Below, piece after piece: positions 1 to 6,797 of a DNA stretch of 16,472 nucleotides. Made by a program: the position numbers and the translations under genes. How positions within the stretch are numbered: position 1 is the first letter of the stretch; every line of letters starts with the position of its first letter. Source of the stretch: an uncultured Clostridia bacterium (GTDB taxonomy: Bacteria; Bacillota; Clostridia; Oscillospirales; Ruminococcaceae); the NCBI GenBank assembly GCA_937901465.1, contig CALGTU010000032.1:1-16472 (forward strand). The letters run 5' to 3'. Under the pieces are notes generated by a model, which saw only the letters and a list, made by a program, of their open reading frames with translations, was not told where the DNA came from and ran no database searches.

Positions 1-2
1 CG

Positions 3-1565
3 ATAGCAGAAGAATATACCCGACTTTCACATTGGTTTGAAGCGAATGAAGGCTATCTCATTGATGTTAAGATAAAAACTGTTTTAGGGGGAATGGGTTT
101 TCCTTCTGACAGATACGAAAGTGTTATTTCAGAACTTTCGGGAGGAGAAAGAACAAGACTCGCGATAGCGAAACTTCTTCTCGAAAATCCTAAACTTCTT
201 ATTCTCGACGAACCTACAAACCATCTTGACTTTAAAACAGTTATGTGGCTTGAAGATTATCTTTCGGGATATAAGGGTGCACTTCTGATAGTATCCCACG
301 ACAGATACTTTTTAGATAAACTCTGCACATCTGTTGCCGAAATCGAAAGAGGACGTATACGCAGATATAAAGGAAACTATACCTCATTTATGAAACAGAA
401 AGAAGAAGCAATAGCAAGACAGCAGAAAGAATACGACGCACAGCAGGCAGAAATAAAACGTCTTACAGAGTTTGTCGACAGCCATATTGTAAGAGCAACA
501 TCGGCTGCGGCAGCAAAGAATAAACGTCATGCTATTGAAAGAATAGAAGCCGAACTCGTTGAAAAACCATTGCCCGAAGAAAAAAGAATTCATCTTGATT
601 TTCAGTATGATATAGTTCCGCCTATTGATATTCTCTCTGTGAGAAATATCGACCTTACAGTAGGGGACGGTGCTAAAACACTTGTTGACAGCGTTTCTTT
701 TGAAGCGAAACGAGGAGAGAAAATCGCTTTTATCGGTTCAAATGGAACAGGAAAATCAACAATGCTTAAAGTGTTACAGAATATAATTCCGCATAATAAA
801 GGCGTTATCGACTGGGCTGAAAATGTAAAGATAAGCTATTTTGACCAGGAGGGTGCTAACCTTAACCCTGAAAATACCGTTATAAACGAACTTCATAACA
901 GAAACAGAACAATGCTCGATAAAGAAATCAGAGGGGCTTTGGGAAGAGTTCGCTTAACGGGAGAGAATGTATTCAAAAAGGTAGGAGTAATAAGTGGCGG
1001 AGAAAGAGCGAAACTTTGTTTTGCCATTATGATTGAAGAAAGAGGAAATGTTTTAATCCTCGACGAACCTACCAACCATCTTGACCTTGTCAGCAAGGAA
1101 GAACTCGAAGAGGCACTCTGTAAATTCGACCAGACGATTTTCTTTGTTTCGCATGACAGATACCTTTTAAACCGTCTTGCAACAAGAATAATAGAAATCG
1201 ACGACGGCGAAATTGTTGATTATCCTTATGGATTTTCTGAATATATGAACGCTCAACGTGAAAAGATGAAAGCCGAAGAGCAGGAAATAAAAATCAAAAA
1301 ACAGAAATCCGCTGAAGAAAAGAATACAAAGGTTTATAGAACCAAAGAACAGAGAAGTCTTGATGCGGCAAGAAAACAGCGTATAAAGGCGATAGAAAAG
1401 GAAATCGAAGAACTCGAATCCTTACAGGCTACTTTAGAAGAAGAAATAACTCTCCCTGAAATTACAAGGGATTATCAGCTTCTTAACGAAAAATGCATGT
1501 TGATTGAAGAAACGAAAAACAAGATTTCTGAGCTTTCTGATGAGTGGATTGAACTTTCAGAATAG
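3..1565 (+). CDS. ABC-F family ATP-binding protein (5' end missing)
   Basis: The frame is open to the left edge of the window, so this is the C-terminal 520 residues of a gene that starts outside; the first visible ATG (93) is internal. The fragment starts late in the first nucleotide-binding domain: signature LSGGE near visible residues 45-49 and Walker B LLILDE followed by PTNHLD near 65-76. A charged linker (about 120-200) follows. The second domain is complete, with Walker A GSNGTGKS at about 245-252, signature ISGGE at 330-334 and Walker B VLILDE at 350-355. Both Walker B glutamates are present. The last 100 residues are a Lys/Glu-rich coiled coil, as in YdiF/Uup-type members. There are no membrane segments. 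The duplicated PTNHLD motif and linker are diagnostic of ABC-F proteins, which act on the ribosome as translation factors or antibiotic-protection proteins. The subfamily (housekeeping or resistance) cannot be fixed from this fragment; the C-terminal extension favours a YdiF-like housekeeping member. Confidence 0.93.
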   Translation: MAEEYTRLSHWFEANEGYLIDVKIKTVLGGMGFPSDRYESVISELSGGERTRLAIAKLLLENPKLLILDEPTNHLDFKTVMWLEDYLSGYKGALLIVSHDRYFLDKLCTSVAEIERGRIRRYKGNYTSFMKQKEEAIARQQKEYDAQQAEIKRLTEFVDSHIVRATSAAAAKNKRHAIERIEAELVEKPLPEEKRIHLDFQYDIVPPIDILSVRNIDLTVGDGAKTLVDSVSFEAKRGEKIAFIGSNGTGKSTMLKVLQNIIPHNKGVIDWAENVKISYFDQEGANLNPENTVINELHNRNRTMLDKEIRGALGRVRLTGENVFKKVGVISGGERAKLCFAIMIEERGNVLILDEPTNHLDLVSKEELEEALCKFDQTIFFVSHDRYLLNRLATRIIEIDDGEIVDYPYGFSEYMNAQREKMKAEEQEIKIKKQKSAEEKNTKVYRTKEQRSLDAARKQRIKAIEKEIEELESLQATLEEEITLPEITRDYQLLNEKCMLIEETKNKISELSDEWIELSE

Positions 1566-1584
1566 GTGTTTTGTATAATGTGTC

Positions 1585-1615
1585 AAAAGCAGTAGGTTTT
1601 CCTACTGCTTTTTTT
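1585..1615 (+). terminator. Rho-independent terminator of the ABC-F gene
   Basis: A perfect 12-bp stem (1585-1596 with 1601-1612) closes a TTTT loop and runs into an unbroken T tract to 1615. It lies 20 bases after the ABC-F stop codon and separates that gene from the PadR operon. Confidence 0.93.
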
Positions 1616-1629
1616 GTTATAATATATAG

Positions 1630-1658
1630 TTGACATATTATATTATATGCCGTATAAT
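1630..1658 (+). promoter_or_regulatory. Consensus sigma-A promoter of the PadR operon
   Basis: TTGACA (1630-1635) and TATAAT (1653-1658) are both exact consensus hexamers, separated by exactly 17 bp. The predicted start is near 1665, giving a leader of about 58 bases before the padR-type ATG. A promoter this strong would need repression, which fits the palindrome covering its -10 and the repressor encoded first in the operon. Confidence 0.9.
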
Positions 1659-1661
1659 ATA
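1639..1661. promoter_or_regulatory. Palindrome over the -10 box, candidate PadR operator
   Basis: The sequence shows 9-bp perfect inverted arms, TATATTATA (1639-1647) and TATAATATA (1653-1661), around a 5-bp centre TGCCG. The right arm contains the entire -10 hexamer. PadR-family repressors commonly bind dyad-symmetric sites in their own promoters, so this is the best operator candidate. The arms are pure A/T, so chance symmetry and promoter composition contribute; the assignment is inferred. Confidence 0.5.
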
Positions 1662-1722
1662 GAAAACAAAACAATATTAGTTTTTAAAAAATATTATTTC
1701 AGAAAAAGGGGGACTGTAAAAT

Positions 1723-2037
1723 ATGGCATTTCCTATCAGTGCTAGCCTTCTTGATGCACTTGTTCTTGCTATTGTATCAAAAGAAGATACATACGGCTAC
1801 AAGATAACTCAGGAAATCAGAGAAGCGATTGATATGTCAGAATCAACTCTCTATCCTGTACTCAGAAGACTTTTGAAAGACGAATGTCTTGAAAGTTACG
1901 ATAAAGAGTATATGGGAAGAAACAGAAGATATTATCGTGTAACAACGGCGGGTGCCGCACAACTCAGTCTTTACAGGGAAGAATGGAAATCCCACAAGCA
2001 GAAAGTTGACAGGATAATGGAGGGAGAAAACATATGA
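1723..2037 (+). CDS. PadR-family transcriptional repressor
   Basis: This 104-residue protein is a short (subfamily s1-like) PadR regulator consisting almost entirely of the winged-helix domain. Family hallmarks are visible: the LLDALVLAIV helix, TYGYKITQEI, the recognition-helix stretch SESTLYPVLRRL, and the wing GRNRRYYRVTTAG followed by a short C-terminal dimerisation helix. The ATG at 1723 is preceded by AAAGGGGG (1705-1712). It is the first gene of an operon and overlaps the next gene by ATGA (2034-2037), so the two are probably translationally coupled. PadR genes paired with DUF1700/HAAS genes usually control envelope or permease functions. Its ligand cannot be read from the sequence; autoregulation through the palindrome at 1639-1661 is the likely mode of control. 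Confidence 0.93.
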   Translation: MAFPISASLLDALVLAIVSKEDTYGYKITQEIREAIDMSESTLYPVLRRLLKDECLESYDKEYMGRNRRYYRVTTAGAAQLSLYREEWKSHKQKVDRIMEGENI

Positions 2038-2675
2038 CAAAAGAGCAGTTTATTGAGGAACTTAAGGGTTACCTTTCGGTTCTTCCTAAAGAAGAACTTG
2101 AATCGGCAGTTAAATATTATGAAGAATATCTCGAAGAATCAGAAGATGCCGATGACGCTATAAAATCACTCGGAAGCGCAAAAAGTGTTGCTGACCAGAT
2201 TCTTTCAGATATGGGAAGAACAGAAACTTCATCAACAGAAAATATTCCTGTTGTAACAGGAAATCAGACAGAAGAAAACACAAAGAAGAAAAAAGAAAAG
2301 AAAGGTCTTACAGGTCTTGAAACTGTTCTTATAATCATTCTTTGCGTTATAACATCGCCTTTATGGCTCGGCCTTGGCGTTGCGGCTTTTGCGATAGTGC
2401 TGGCGATTGTTGTAACAGTTCTCGCACTTCTTCTTGCGATAGCGCTTGCTTCGCTTGTTGTGGGTATTGTTGGTATTATCGGCTTTGTTGTATCATTCGG
2501 TGTTCTTGCATCAGCTGATTTCGCAACAGCATTCACACTTATGGGTGTATCACTTTTCATGATAGCAATTGGTGCACTTTTAGCAATTCCCGGTTGGGCT
2601 ATTGTTCTTAAAGTAGTTCCCGCATTTTTCAGAGGACTTGTTAACTTGTTCAAGAAGATATTCCGCATAAAATAA
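2034..2675 (+). CDS. HAAS/DUF1700 domain membrane protein
   Basis: The N-terminal 60 residues (MTKEQFIEELKGYL, then LPKEELESAVKYYEEYLEE and a D/E-rich helix) are the HAAS alpha-helical domain typical of DUF1700 proteins encoded next to PadR genes. A low-complexity T/E/K linker (about 61-92) follows. From about 95 to 195 the protein is hydrophobic, with an estimated four membrane spans, ending in a basic tail (FKKIFRIK). The ATG lies inside the upstream stop codon (ATGA overlap) with GGAGGGAG at 2019-2026. In the family, the HAAS domain is thought to act as a small sensor or partner linked to the PadR regulator; the biochemical role is unknown. The conserved neighbourhood makes the family call firm. 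Confidence 0.88.
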   Translation: MTKEQFIEELKGYLSVLPKEELESAVKYYEEYLEESEDADDAIKSLGSAKSVADQILSDMGRTETSSTENIPVVTGNQTEENTKKKKEKKGLTGLETVLIIILCVITSPLWLGLGVAAFAIVLAIVVTVLALLLAIALASLVVGIVGIIGFVVSFGVLASADFATAFTLMGVSLFMIAIGALLAIPGWAIVLKVVPAFFRGLVNLFKKIFRIK

Positions 2676-2690
2676 AAGGAGGAAGAATTT

Positions 2691-2783
2691 ATGGCAAAAA
2701 TCATTATTTCGATAATATCAGCAGTGGTTATCATTACAGCAGGTATAGTAGCGGTTATTGCCGTAAAGAAGAAGGAGAAGTAA
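2691..2783 (+). CDS. 30-residue single-span membrane miniprotein
   Basis: A 31-codon frame (ATG 2691, TAA 2781-2783) follows a textbook AAAGGAGGAAG (2677-2687) and fills the gap between the HAAS and DUF4097 genes. The product starts MAKIIISIISAVVIITAG, continues as one hydrophobic helix of about 23 residues and ends in the basic tail KKKEK, predicting a positive-inside C-terminus in the cytoplasm. The ribosome binding site of the next gene (AAGGAG, 2772-2777) lies inside its last codons, and only one base separates its stop from the next ATG, so translation is probably coupled. I recognise no family. Position and topology suggest a small membrane regulator or assembly partner of the operon's proteins; that is inference. 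Confidence 0.8.
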   Translation: MAKIIISIISAVVIITAGIVAVIAVKKKEK

Positions 2784-2784
2784 T

Positions 2785-3849
2785 ATGAAGACATTTATTA
2801 AGGTTTTACTTGTAATAGCAGGTGCCTGCTTTGCTTTCGGTGCTATATTCTTTTCAATAGGCATAGGCTTTGGTGGATTTAAGCTTAAAAACACCATAAC
2901 AAACCTTACAACCGTTTCTTATCAGAATTATGATAAAGAGTTCACAGGTGATGTAAAAAGTCTTGAATTCGAACTCGGTGCTGGTGATATAAAGGTTGTA
3001 AAGGGCGATAAATTCAAACTTTCAGCAACAAATGTACTTTCAGGTATGTTTGATAACGCACGCATTGACGAAGAAGGAACTCTTCGTATTGAAGATGACG
3101 CAAAATACACATTATTCAATATCGTTGAATATGAAGGAAAAGTAACAATTACAATTCCTGAAGACTTTAAAGCAGAAAAAATCTATATCCAGACAGGTGC
3201 AGGAAACATAGATATAACAGACCTTGTTGCGAGCGAAGATATTTCATTCAATTTTGGCGCAGGCAATGTTGTTTTGGGGGATATTACAGCAGGAGATGAA
3301 GTTTATATCGTAACAGGCGCAGGAAATACAACCTGTAAAAACATCACAGGAGAAAAAGTACAGATAGATACAGGTGTCGGTGAATTTTCTTCTATAAACG
3401 GAAAGATTACTGCAAAAGACCTTACTGTTCAGTCAGGCGTAGGCGCAATTAATCTTGGAGATATCAAGGCTGATAATTTCAAGATTTCAGGTGGAGTAGG
3501 AGAAATCCATGTCAATAATTCAGATATTGCAACAGGTGAGTTTGATATAGGCACAGGTGATTTTTCAATCACAACAAAGGTAGGAGAAAGCCTTGATTAT
3601 GACGGTGGAGTAGGTTCGTCGGATATTACTATAATAGGTGAAGAAGATGATTTCCGTATCACAGTAAGTCAGGGCGCAGGAGATATAACTATCGGCGATA
3701 ACTCATATTCAGCAGCAGGAAGTTCTTTCTCAATCGGAAAAGAATCTGCTCCTAAAACTATTGACATTGATAATGGCGTAGGCGATTTTGAAATTACTTT
3801 CACATCTGAAATGACAGCTGAAGAAGTAACAGAAGATAAAGCTGCTTAA
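2785..3849 (+). CDS. DUF4097-family beta-repeat envelope protein
   Basis: This 354-residue protein has an N-terminal hydrophobic segment (about 5-30: VLLVIAGACFAFGAIFFSIG), read as a membrane anchor or uncleaved signal, followed by a long beta-rich domain. The domain is built on a G-x-G motif recurring about every 20 residues: GAGD 65, GAGN 138, 158 and 178, GVGE 197, GVGA 218, GVGE 237, GTGD 256, GVGS 275, GAGD 297, GVGD 331. This is the DUF4097 pattern, predicted to form a beta-solenoid outside the membrane. The C-terminal tail is acidic. It lies between the miniprotein and PspC genes with strong SDs and no promoter between. DUF4097 proteins commonly accompany PadR/HAAS or PspC genes in envelope-stress loci (for example yvlB near the pspC-like yvlC in Bacillus). 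Molecular function is unknown. Confidence 0.87.
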   Translation: MKTFIKVLLVIAGACFAFGAIFFSIGIGFGGFKLKNTITNLTTVSYQNYDKEFTGDVKSLEFELGAGDIKVVKGDKFKLSATNVLSGMFDNARIDEEGTLRIEDDAKYTLFNIVEYEGKVTITIPEDFKAEKIYIQTGAGNIDITDLVASEDISFNFGAGNVVLGDITAGDEVYIVTGAGNTTCKNITGEKVQIDTGVGEFSSINGKITAKDLTVQSGVGAINLGDIKADNFKISGGVGEIHVNNSDIATGEFDIGTGDFSITTKVGESLDYDGGVGSSDITIIGEEDDFRITVSQGAGDITIGDNSYSAAGSSFSIGKESAPKTIDIDNGVGDFEITFTSEMTAEEVTEDKAA

Positions 3850-3870
3850 CACACATTTTAAGGAGGAAAA

Positions 3871-4101
3871 ATGATGAAAAAACTTTATTGCTCAAGAAAA
3901 GACAGAATGATATGCGGAGTTTGCGGAGGAATAGGCGAATTCATTAACCTTGACCCCACAATCGTAAGACTTATCTATATTCTTCTTATGTTCTGTTCAT
4001 TCGGAACATTGGTTTTAGCTTATTTCATTATGGCTATAGTAATGCCGACAGCACCCGAAACAGAAGAAATAGAAGTTATTGACAACAATAAAACCAACTA
4101 A
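3871..4101 (+). CDS. PspC-domain envelope stress protein
   Basis: This 76-residue protein is a minimal PspC domain. It opens with the typical KLYCSRKDRMICGVCGGI, then GEFINLDPTIVRLIYILL, and a hydrophobic span of about 30 residues (RLIYILLMFCSFGTLVLA and onward), ending in an acidic tail. PspC proteins are membrane partners of phage-shock or envelope-stress responses. The start is either ATG 3871 or ATG 3874; AGGAGG at 3861-3866 serves both, and 3874 gives the more usual spacing. It is the last gene of the PadR operon, 21 bases after the DUF4097 stop, and is followed by a terminator. Confidence 0.93.
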   Translation: MMKKLYCSRKDRMICGVCGGIGEFINLDPTIVRLIYILLMFCSFGTLVLAYFIMAIVMPTAPETEEIEVIDNNKTN

Positions 4102-4125
4102 CTCAACTCCTCAAATAAATTCTGC

Positions 4126-4165
4126 AAAAGAAAAGGCCGGCTTTTAAAAGTCGGCTTTTTCTTTT
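4126..4165. terminator. Bidirectional terminator between convergent genes
   Basis: 4131-4145 pairs with 4146-4160 over 15 positions with two G-U wobbles, centred on TTTTAAAA. A T-rich tail follows on the plus strand (TTTTTCTTTT to 4165) and an equivalent one on the minus strand (CCTTTTCTTTT, ending near 4126). It can therefore end both the PadR operon and the 56-codon gene on the opposite strand. Confidence 0.85.
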
Positions 4166-4167
4166 AT

Positions 4168-4338
4168 TTACATAAGGTCTGTTATGCTATGAAGCATATC
4201 TTCTGCCGAATGAAGTGTTTTTTCGGCATTTCTTTTCAATTTTTTCTTCGCAGTGGGGGTGCTTGAAGCGTAAAAATAAACAGCTGTTCCCGCAACAGCA
4301 AGTATTGCCGCACCCTTTACCATTGTCATAAATTTCAT
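4168..4338 (-). CDS. Small 56-residue hypothetical membrane-anchored protein
   Basis: On the minus strand an ATG (4338) follows AAAGGAGAG at a normal distance and opens 56 codons ending in TAA at 4168. The protein has a single hydrophobic helix (VKGAAILAVAGTAVYFYA, about residues 7-24), a basic patch KKKLKRNAEK (31-40) and an amphipathic C-terminal helix with SAEDMLHSITDLM. Short proteins of this shape (N-terminal span, KKKLKR-like patch, helical tail) are familiar in Clostridia and recall truncated YtxH-like proteins, but I cannot assign a family. It fills what would otherwise be a 358-base gap and shares a terminator with the convergent pspC-like gene. Confidence 0.72.
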   Translation of the reverse strand: MKFMTMVKGAAILAVAGTAVYFYASSTPTAKKKLKRNAEKTLHSAEDMLHSITDLM

Positions 4339-4398
4339 TTTTATCTCTCCTTTTTTCGTTGTAAAATTATTATCCGCAAAAATATTATCACAATACTC

Positions 4399-4427
4399 TT
4401 TTTATTTTGGAAAAAATGTTGTATAAT
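4399..4427 (+). promoter_or_regulatory. Probable promoter of the pyridoxamine kinase gene
   Basis: TATAAT at 4422-4427 is a perfect -10 box 32 bases before the start codon. At 17 bp upstream only a T-rich hexamer (TTTTTA, 4399-4404) is present, so the -35 is weak. The predicted start near 4434 leaves a leader of about 26 bases that includes AAGAGGT. Confidence 0.6.
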
Positions 4428-4459
4428 TAATTTATATATTTTTTTAAGAGGTAATTATT

Positions 4460-5323
4460 TTGGAAAATTTTTTAAAAAGAGTAGCGGCAATACATGACCT
4501 TTCAGGACTTGGAAGATGTAGTCTTTCGGTAATACTTCCTACATTATCCGTTATGGGAATACAGGTTGTTCCTGTTCCTACAGCGATTCTTTCTTCGCAT
4601 ACGGGTGGTTTCGGCGATGTTGAAATGAGAGATCTTACAGACTATATATCTCCCGCGCTTTCGCATTATAAAAAACTTGATGAAAATTTTGATTGTATCT
4701 ATAGCGGATTTTTAGCTTCAAAAGACCAGATAGACCATTGTCTTGAATTTTTTTCAAGCTTTCCGAAAGCACTTAAAGTTGTCGATACAGTTATGGGCGA
4801 TAACGGAAAACCTTACCGCACATGTACCCACGATTTACAGAAAAGAATGGCAGAGCTCGTTGCTGTTGCGGATATAATAACACCTAACGTAACCGAAGCG
4901 AAAATCCTTCTCGGCGAACCGCTTGATGTTCTTCCGATGACAACAACAGAAGCAAAATCCCGCCTTGTAAGACTTGCTGAAAAAGGCCCTGATATTGTTG
5001 TCATAACGGGCGTTGATATGGCAGAAGGCAAAAAATGCAATATAGGATATGACAAGAGAAATTCAAGTTTCTGGAAAGTTCCCTTTGAATATGTAAATGT
5101 AAATTATCCCGGAACGGGCGATATCTTTGCGTCGGTTTTAGTCGGTGCAATTCTTCATGGCGACAGCCTTCCTATTGCAATAAGCAGAGCGACGGATTTT
5201 CTCGAATTCACAATAAAGACAACATACAGTTTCGGAACAGAATCCCGTTATGGCGTAATGCTTGAAAGAACATTACACCGCCTTGCAGAAAACAAGGACG
5301 CCGAGGGCTTCGAAACTCTTTAG
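4460..5323 (+). CDS. Pyridoxamine/pyridoxal kinase (ribokinase-like)
   Basis: This 287-residue enzyme phosphorylates B6 vitamers (pyridoxal, pyridoxamine, pyridoxine) with ATP in the salvage route to pyridoxal phosphate. Visible marks are the N-terminal IHDLSGLGRCSL, the SSHTGGF substrate-lid region (45-51), VVDTVMGDNG (107-116), TPNVTEA (141-147), the ATP-site VVITGV (180-185) and the C-terminal PGTGDIFAS, in which Asp221 is the expected catalytic base. Length matches the pyridoxamine kinase family of Clostridia (about 280-290). The start is TTG at 4460, chosen because AAGAGGT (4445-4451) lies 8 bases upstream and the family N-terminus begins right there; the next Met is at residue 32, inside the fold. 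It is probably monocistronic, since trmL downstream has its own promoter and no terminator is seen between them. Confidence 0.92.
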   Translation: MENFLKRVAAIHDLSGLGRCSLSVILPTLSVMGIQVVPVPTAILSSHTGGFGDVEMRDLTDYISPALSHYKKLDENFDCIYSGFLASKDQIDHCLEFFSSFPKALKVVDTVMGDNGKPYRTCTHDLQKRMAELVAVADIITPNVTEAKILLGEPLDVLPMTTTEAKSRLVRLAEKGPDIVVITGVDMAEGKKCNIGYDKRNSSFWKVPFEYVNVNYPGTGDIFASVLVGAILHGDSLPIAISRATDFLEFTIKTTYSFGTESRYGVMLERTLHRLAENKDAEGFETL

Positions 5324-5333
5324 TGTAATACTA

Positions 5334-5362
5334 TTGCAAAATATACGAAAGTGTGATATAAT
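5334..5362 (+). promoter_or_regulatory. Extended -10 promoter of trmL, predicted leaderless start
   Basis: TTGCAA (5334-5339), a 17-bp spacer and TATAAT (5357-5362) preceded by TGA (extended -10) form a strong sigma-A promoter. The expected transcription start, seven bases after the -10 box, is 5369, the A of the trmL start codon. No ribosome binding site is present between the promoter and the ATG. Confidence 0.85.
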
Positions 5363-5368
5363 ACTGTA

Positions 5369-5875
5369 ATGAAAAATCTTAATATAGTTCTTTTAGAACC
5401 GCAGATTCCGCAGAACACAGGCAATATTTCAAGAACCTGTGCTGTAACGGGCGCAAGACTTCATCTTATAAAACCATTAGGTTTTGAGGTTACAGACAAG
5501 AACCTTAAAAGAGCGGGTCTTGATTACTGGGATAAACTCGATATAACATATTATGAAAATCTTGAGGATTTTTTTGATAAGAATGACGGAGAATATTTTT
5601 ATTTTACAACGAAGGGGAAAAATGTTTATACCGATGTTCCTTATCCCGATAACGCATATCTTTTTTTCGGAAGAGAAGATAGGGGGCTCCCTGAAGAACT
5701 TTTGTTTGAAAACAAAGAAAAATGCGTGCGTGTTCCTATGAGAAATACATTAAGAAGTCTTAATCTTTCGAATACTGTTGCTATTGCAACCTATGAAGTT
5801 TTAAGACAGTGGGATTTTCCCGATCTTGCTAAAGAGGGGAGTCTTACAAAATACAGTTGGGACGATGCTTTATAA
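5369..5875 (+). CDS. trmL: tRNA (cytidine(34)-2'-O)-methyltransferase TrmL
   Basis: This 168-residue SPOUT-class (TrmH/YibK/CspR) enzyme transfers a methyl group from S-adenosylmethionine to the ribose of the wobble base in tRNA-Leu isoacceptors. The three knot motifs are clear: EPQIPQNTGNISRTC (10-24), FGREDRGLPEELL (100-112) and MRNTLRSLNLSNTVAIA (124-140), followed by the last helix with VLRQW. Length fits the minimal single-domain family (about 155-170). ATG 5369 is the only start that preserves the family N-terminus (LNIVLLEP), yet it has no Shine-Dalgarno sequence and coincides with the predicted transcription start. It is followed by the degV-type gene after 41 bases, with no terminator between, so the two are probably co-transcribed. 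Confidence 0.94.
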   Translation: MKNLNIVLLEPQIPQNTGNISRTCAVTGARLHLIKPLGFEVTDKNLKRAGLDYWDKLDITYYENLEDFFDKNDGEYFYFTTKGKNVYTDVPYPDNAYLFFGREDRGLPEELLFENKEKCVRVPMRNTLRSLNLSNTVAIATYEVLRQWDFPDLAKEGSLTKYSWDDAL

Positions 5876-5916
5876 AAAAGAATGTTCCGCTGAAAATTAC
5901 GGAGGAAAAAATACTT

Positions 5917-6792
5917 ATGGCAAAGATAAAGCTCATAACAGACTCGGCGAGTGATATCTCACCTGCTCAGGCTGCCGAACACAACATTCATCTTATTTGT
6001 TTCCCTATAACTGTAGGTGATAAGGGTTACAGAGAACATGTTGACTTTACCAGAGAAGAATTTTACGAAATACTTAAAGAAAGCGATGAGATACCTCATA
6101 CATCGCAGGTTCTCACAACAGACTATTTCGAGGCTTATGAAAAGGCTTACAACGAAGGATATAAGGATGTAATCTGTGCCGTTATCGCTTCAATAGGCTC
6201 AAATTCATATAACAACGCTGTTATGGCTGTTGATATGTTTTTTGATGAAAAGCCCGAAGCGAAGGGAAAAATAAATATCCATGTCCTTGATACAAAGGGA
6301 TATACAGGTGTTTACGGATTCCCTGTTATCGAAGCAGCAAAGAAAATCAAAAAGGGTGCAGATATTGATGAAGTTCTCTCATTCCTTACAGACTGGTTTG
6401 ACAGTGGGGTAATCATCTGTACAGCATTCACACTCAAATACGCAAGAAAATCAGGAAGGGTAGGTTGCGTTGCTGCATTTGTCGGAGAAGTTTTAGGTCT
6501 TAAGCCTATTATCGTGTTCCGTGATGCTGTTTCAGAAACGGTTGCTAAAATCAGGGGAGAAAAGGCAGTTATTCCTAAAATGGTAGAATATGCTGTTGAA
6601 ACAATGGTTCCACAGACACCTTACGCTATCCTTGTAGGAAGTAACGAAGAATGCAACAAGGAAATTGCTGCTGCTATGAAGAAAAAGGTGGGTTATGGTC
6701 CTACTGAAACATTAGGAGTCGGTGCTACAATTGCTTGTCATTTGGGTCATGAAGTTGTAGGAATTATCATAAAAGAACCCAACAGAAAATAA
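5917..6792 (+). CDS. DegV-family fatty-acid-binding protein (FakB-like)
   Basis: This 291-residue protein belongs to the DegV/FakB family, which binds fatty acids and presents them to the FakA kinase for phosphorylation. Family features are LITDSASDIS near the N-terminus, PHTSQVLTTDYF (60-71) with the conserved Ser63, the SIGSNSYNN lipid-carboxylate region (92-100), LDTKGYTGVYGF (124-135) and YARKSGRVG (175-183) before LGLKPIIVF. The start at ATG 5917 is chosen because GGAGG lies at 5901-5905 and the family begins exactly with MAKIKLITDS; the in-frame ATG at 5857 lies inside trmL and has no ribosome binding site. It is the last gene of the trmL unit and is followed by a strong terminator. No fakA partner is in the window, so the lipid role rests on family membership. 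Confidence 0.93.
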   Translation: MAKIKLITDSASDISPAQAAEHNIHLICFPITVGDKGYREHVDFTREEFYEILKESDEIPHTSQVLTTDYFEAYEKAYNEGYKDVICAVIASIGSNSYNNAVMAVDMFFDEKPEAKGKINIHVLDTKGYTGVYGFPVIEAAKKIKKGADIDEVLSFLTDWFDSGVIICTAFTLKYARKSGRVGCVAAFVGEVLGLKPIIVFRDAVSETVAKIRGEKAVIPKMVEYAVETMVPQTPYAILVGSNEECNKEIAAAMKKKVGYGPTETLGVGATIACHLGHEVVGIIIKEPNRK

Positions 6793-6797
6793 TATAT

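Noticed and set aside
120..330. ABC transporter with a membrane partner
   Set aside because: The fragment has two ATP-binding domains with PTNHLD motifs and a charged linker but no membrane segment, and no permease gene is adjacent; this is the ABC-F pattern.
2264..2794. 176-codon open frame on the minus strand
   Set aside because: It is antisense to the HAAS and miniprotein genes, has S/T/I-rich composition typical of a shadow frame, and has no SD or recognisable domain.
5857..5916. Longer N-terminus for the DegV-family protein starting at ATG 5857
   Set aside because: This start lies inside trmL, lacks a ribosome binding site and adds 20 residues that the family does not have; ATG 5917 has GGAGG upstream and the conserved start.
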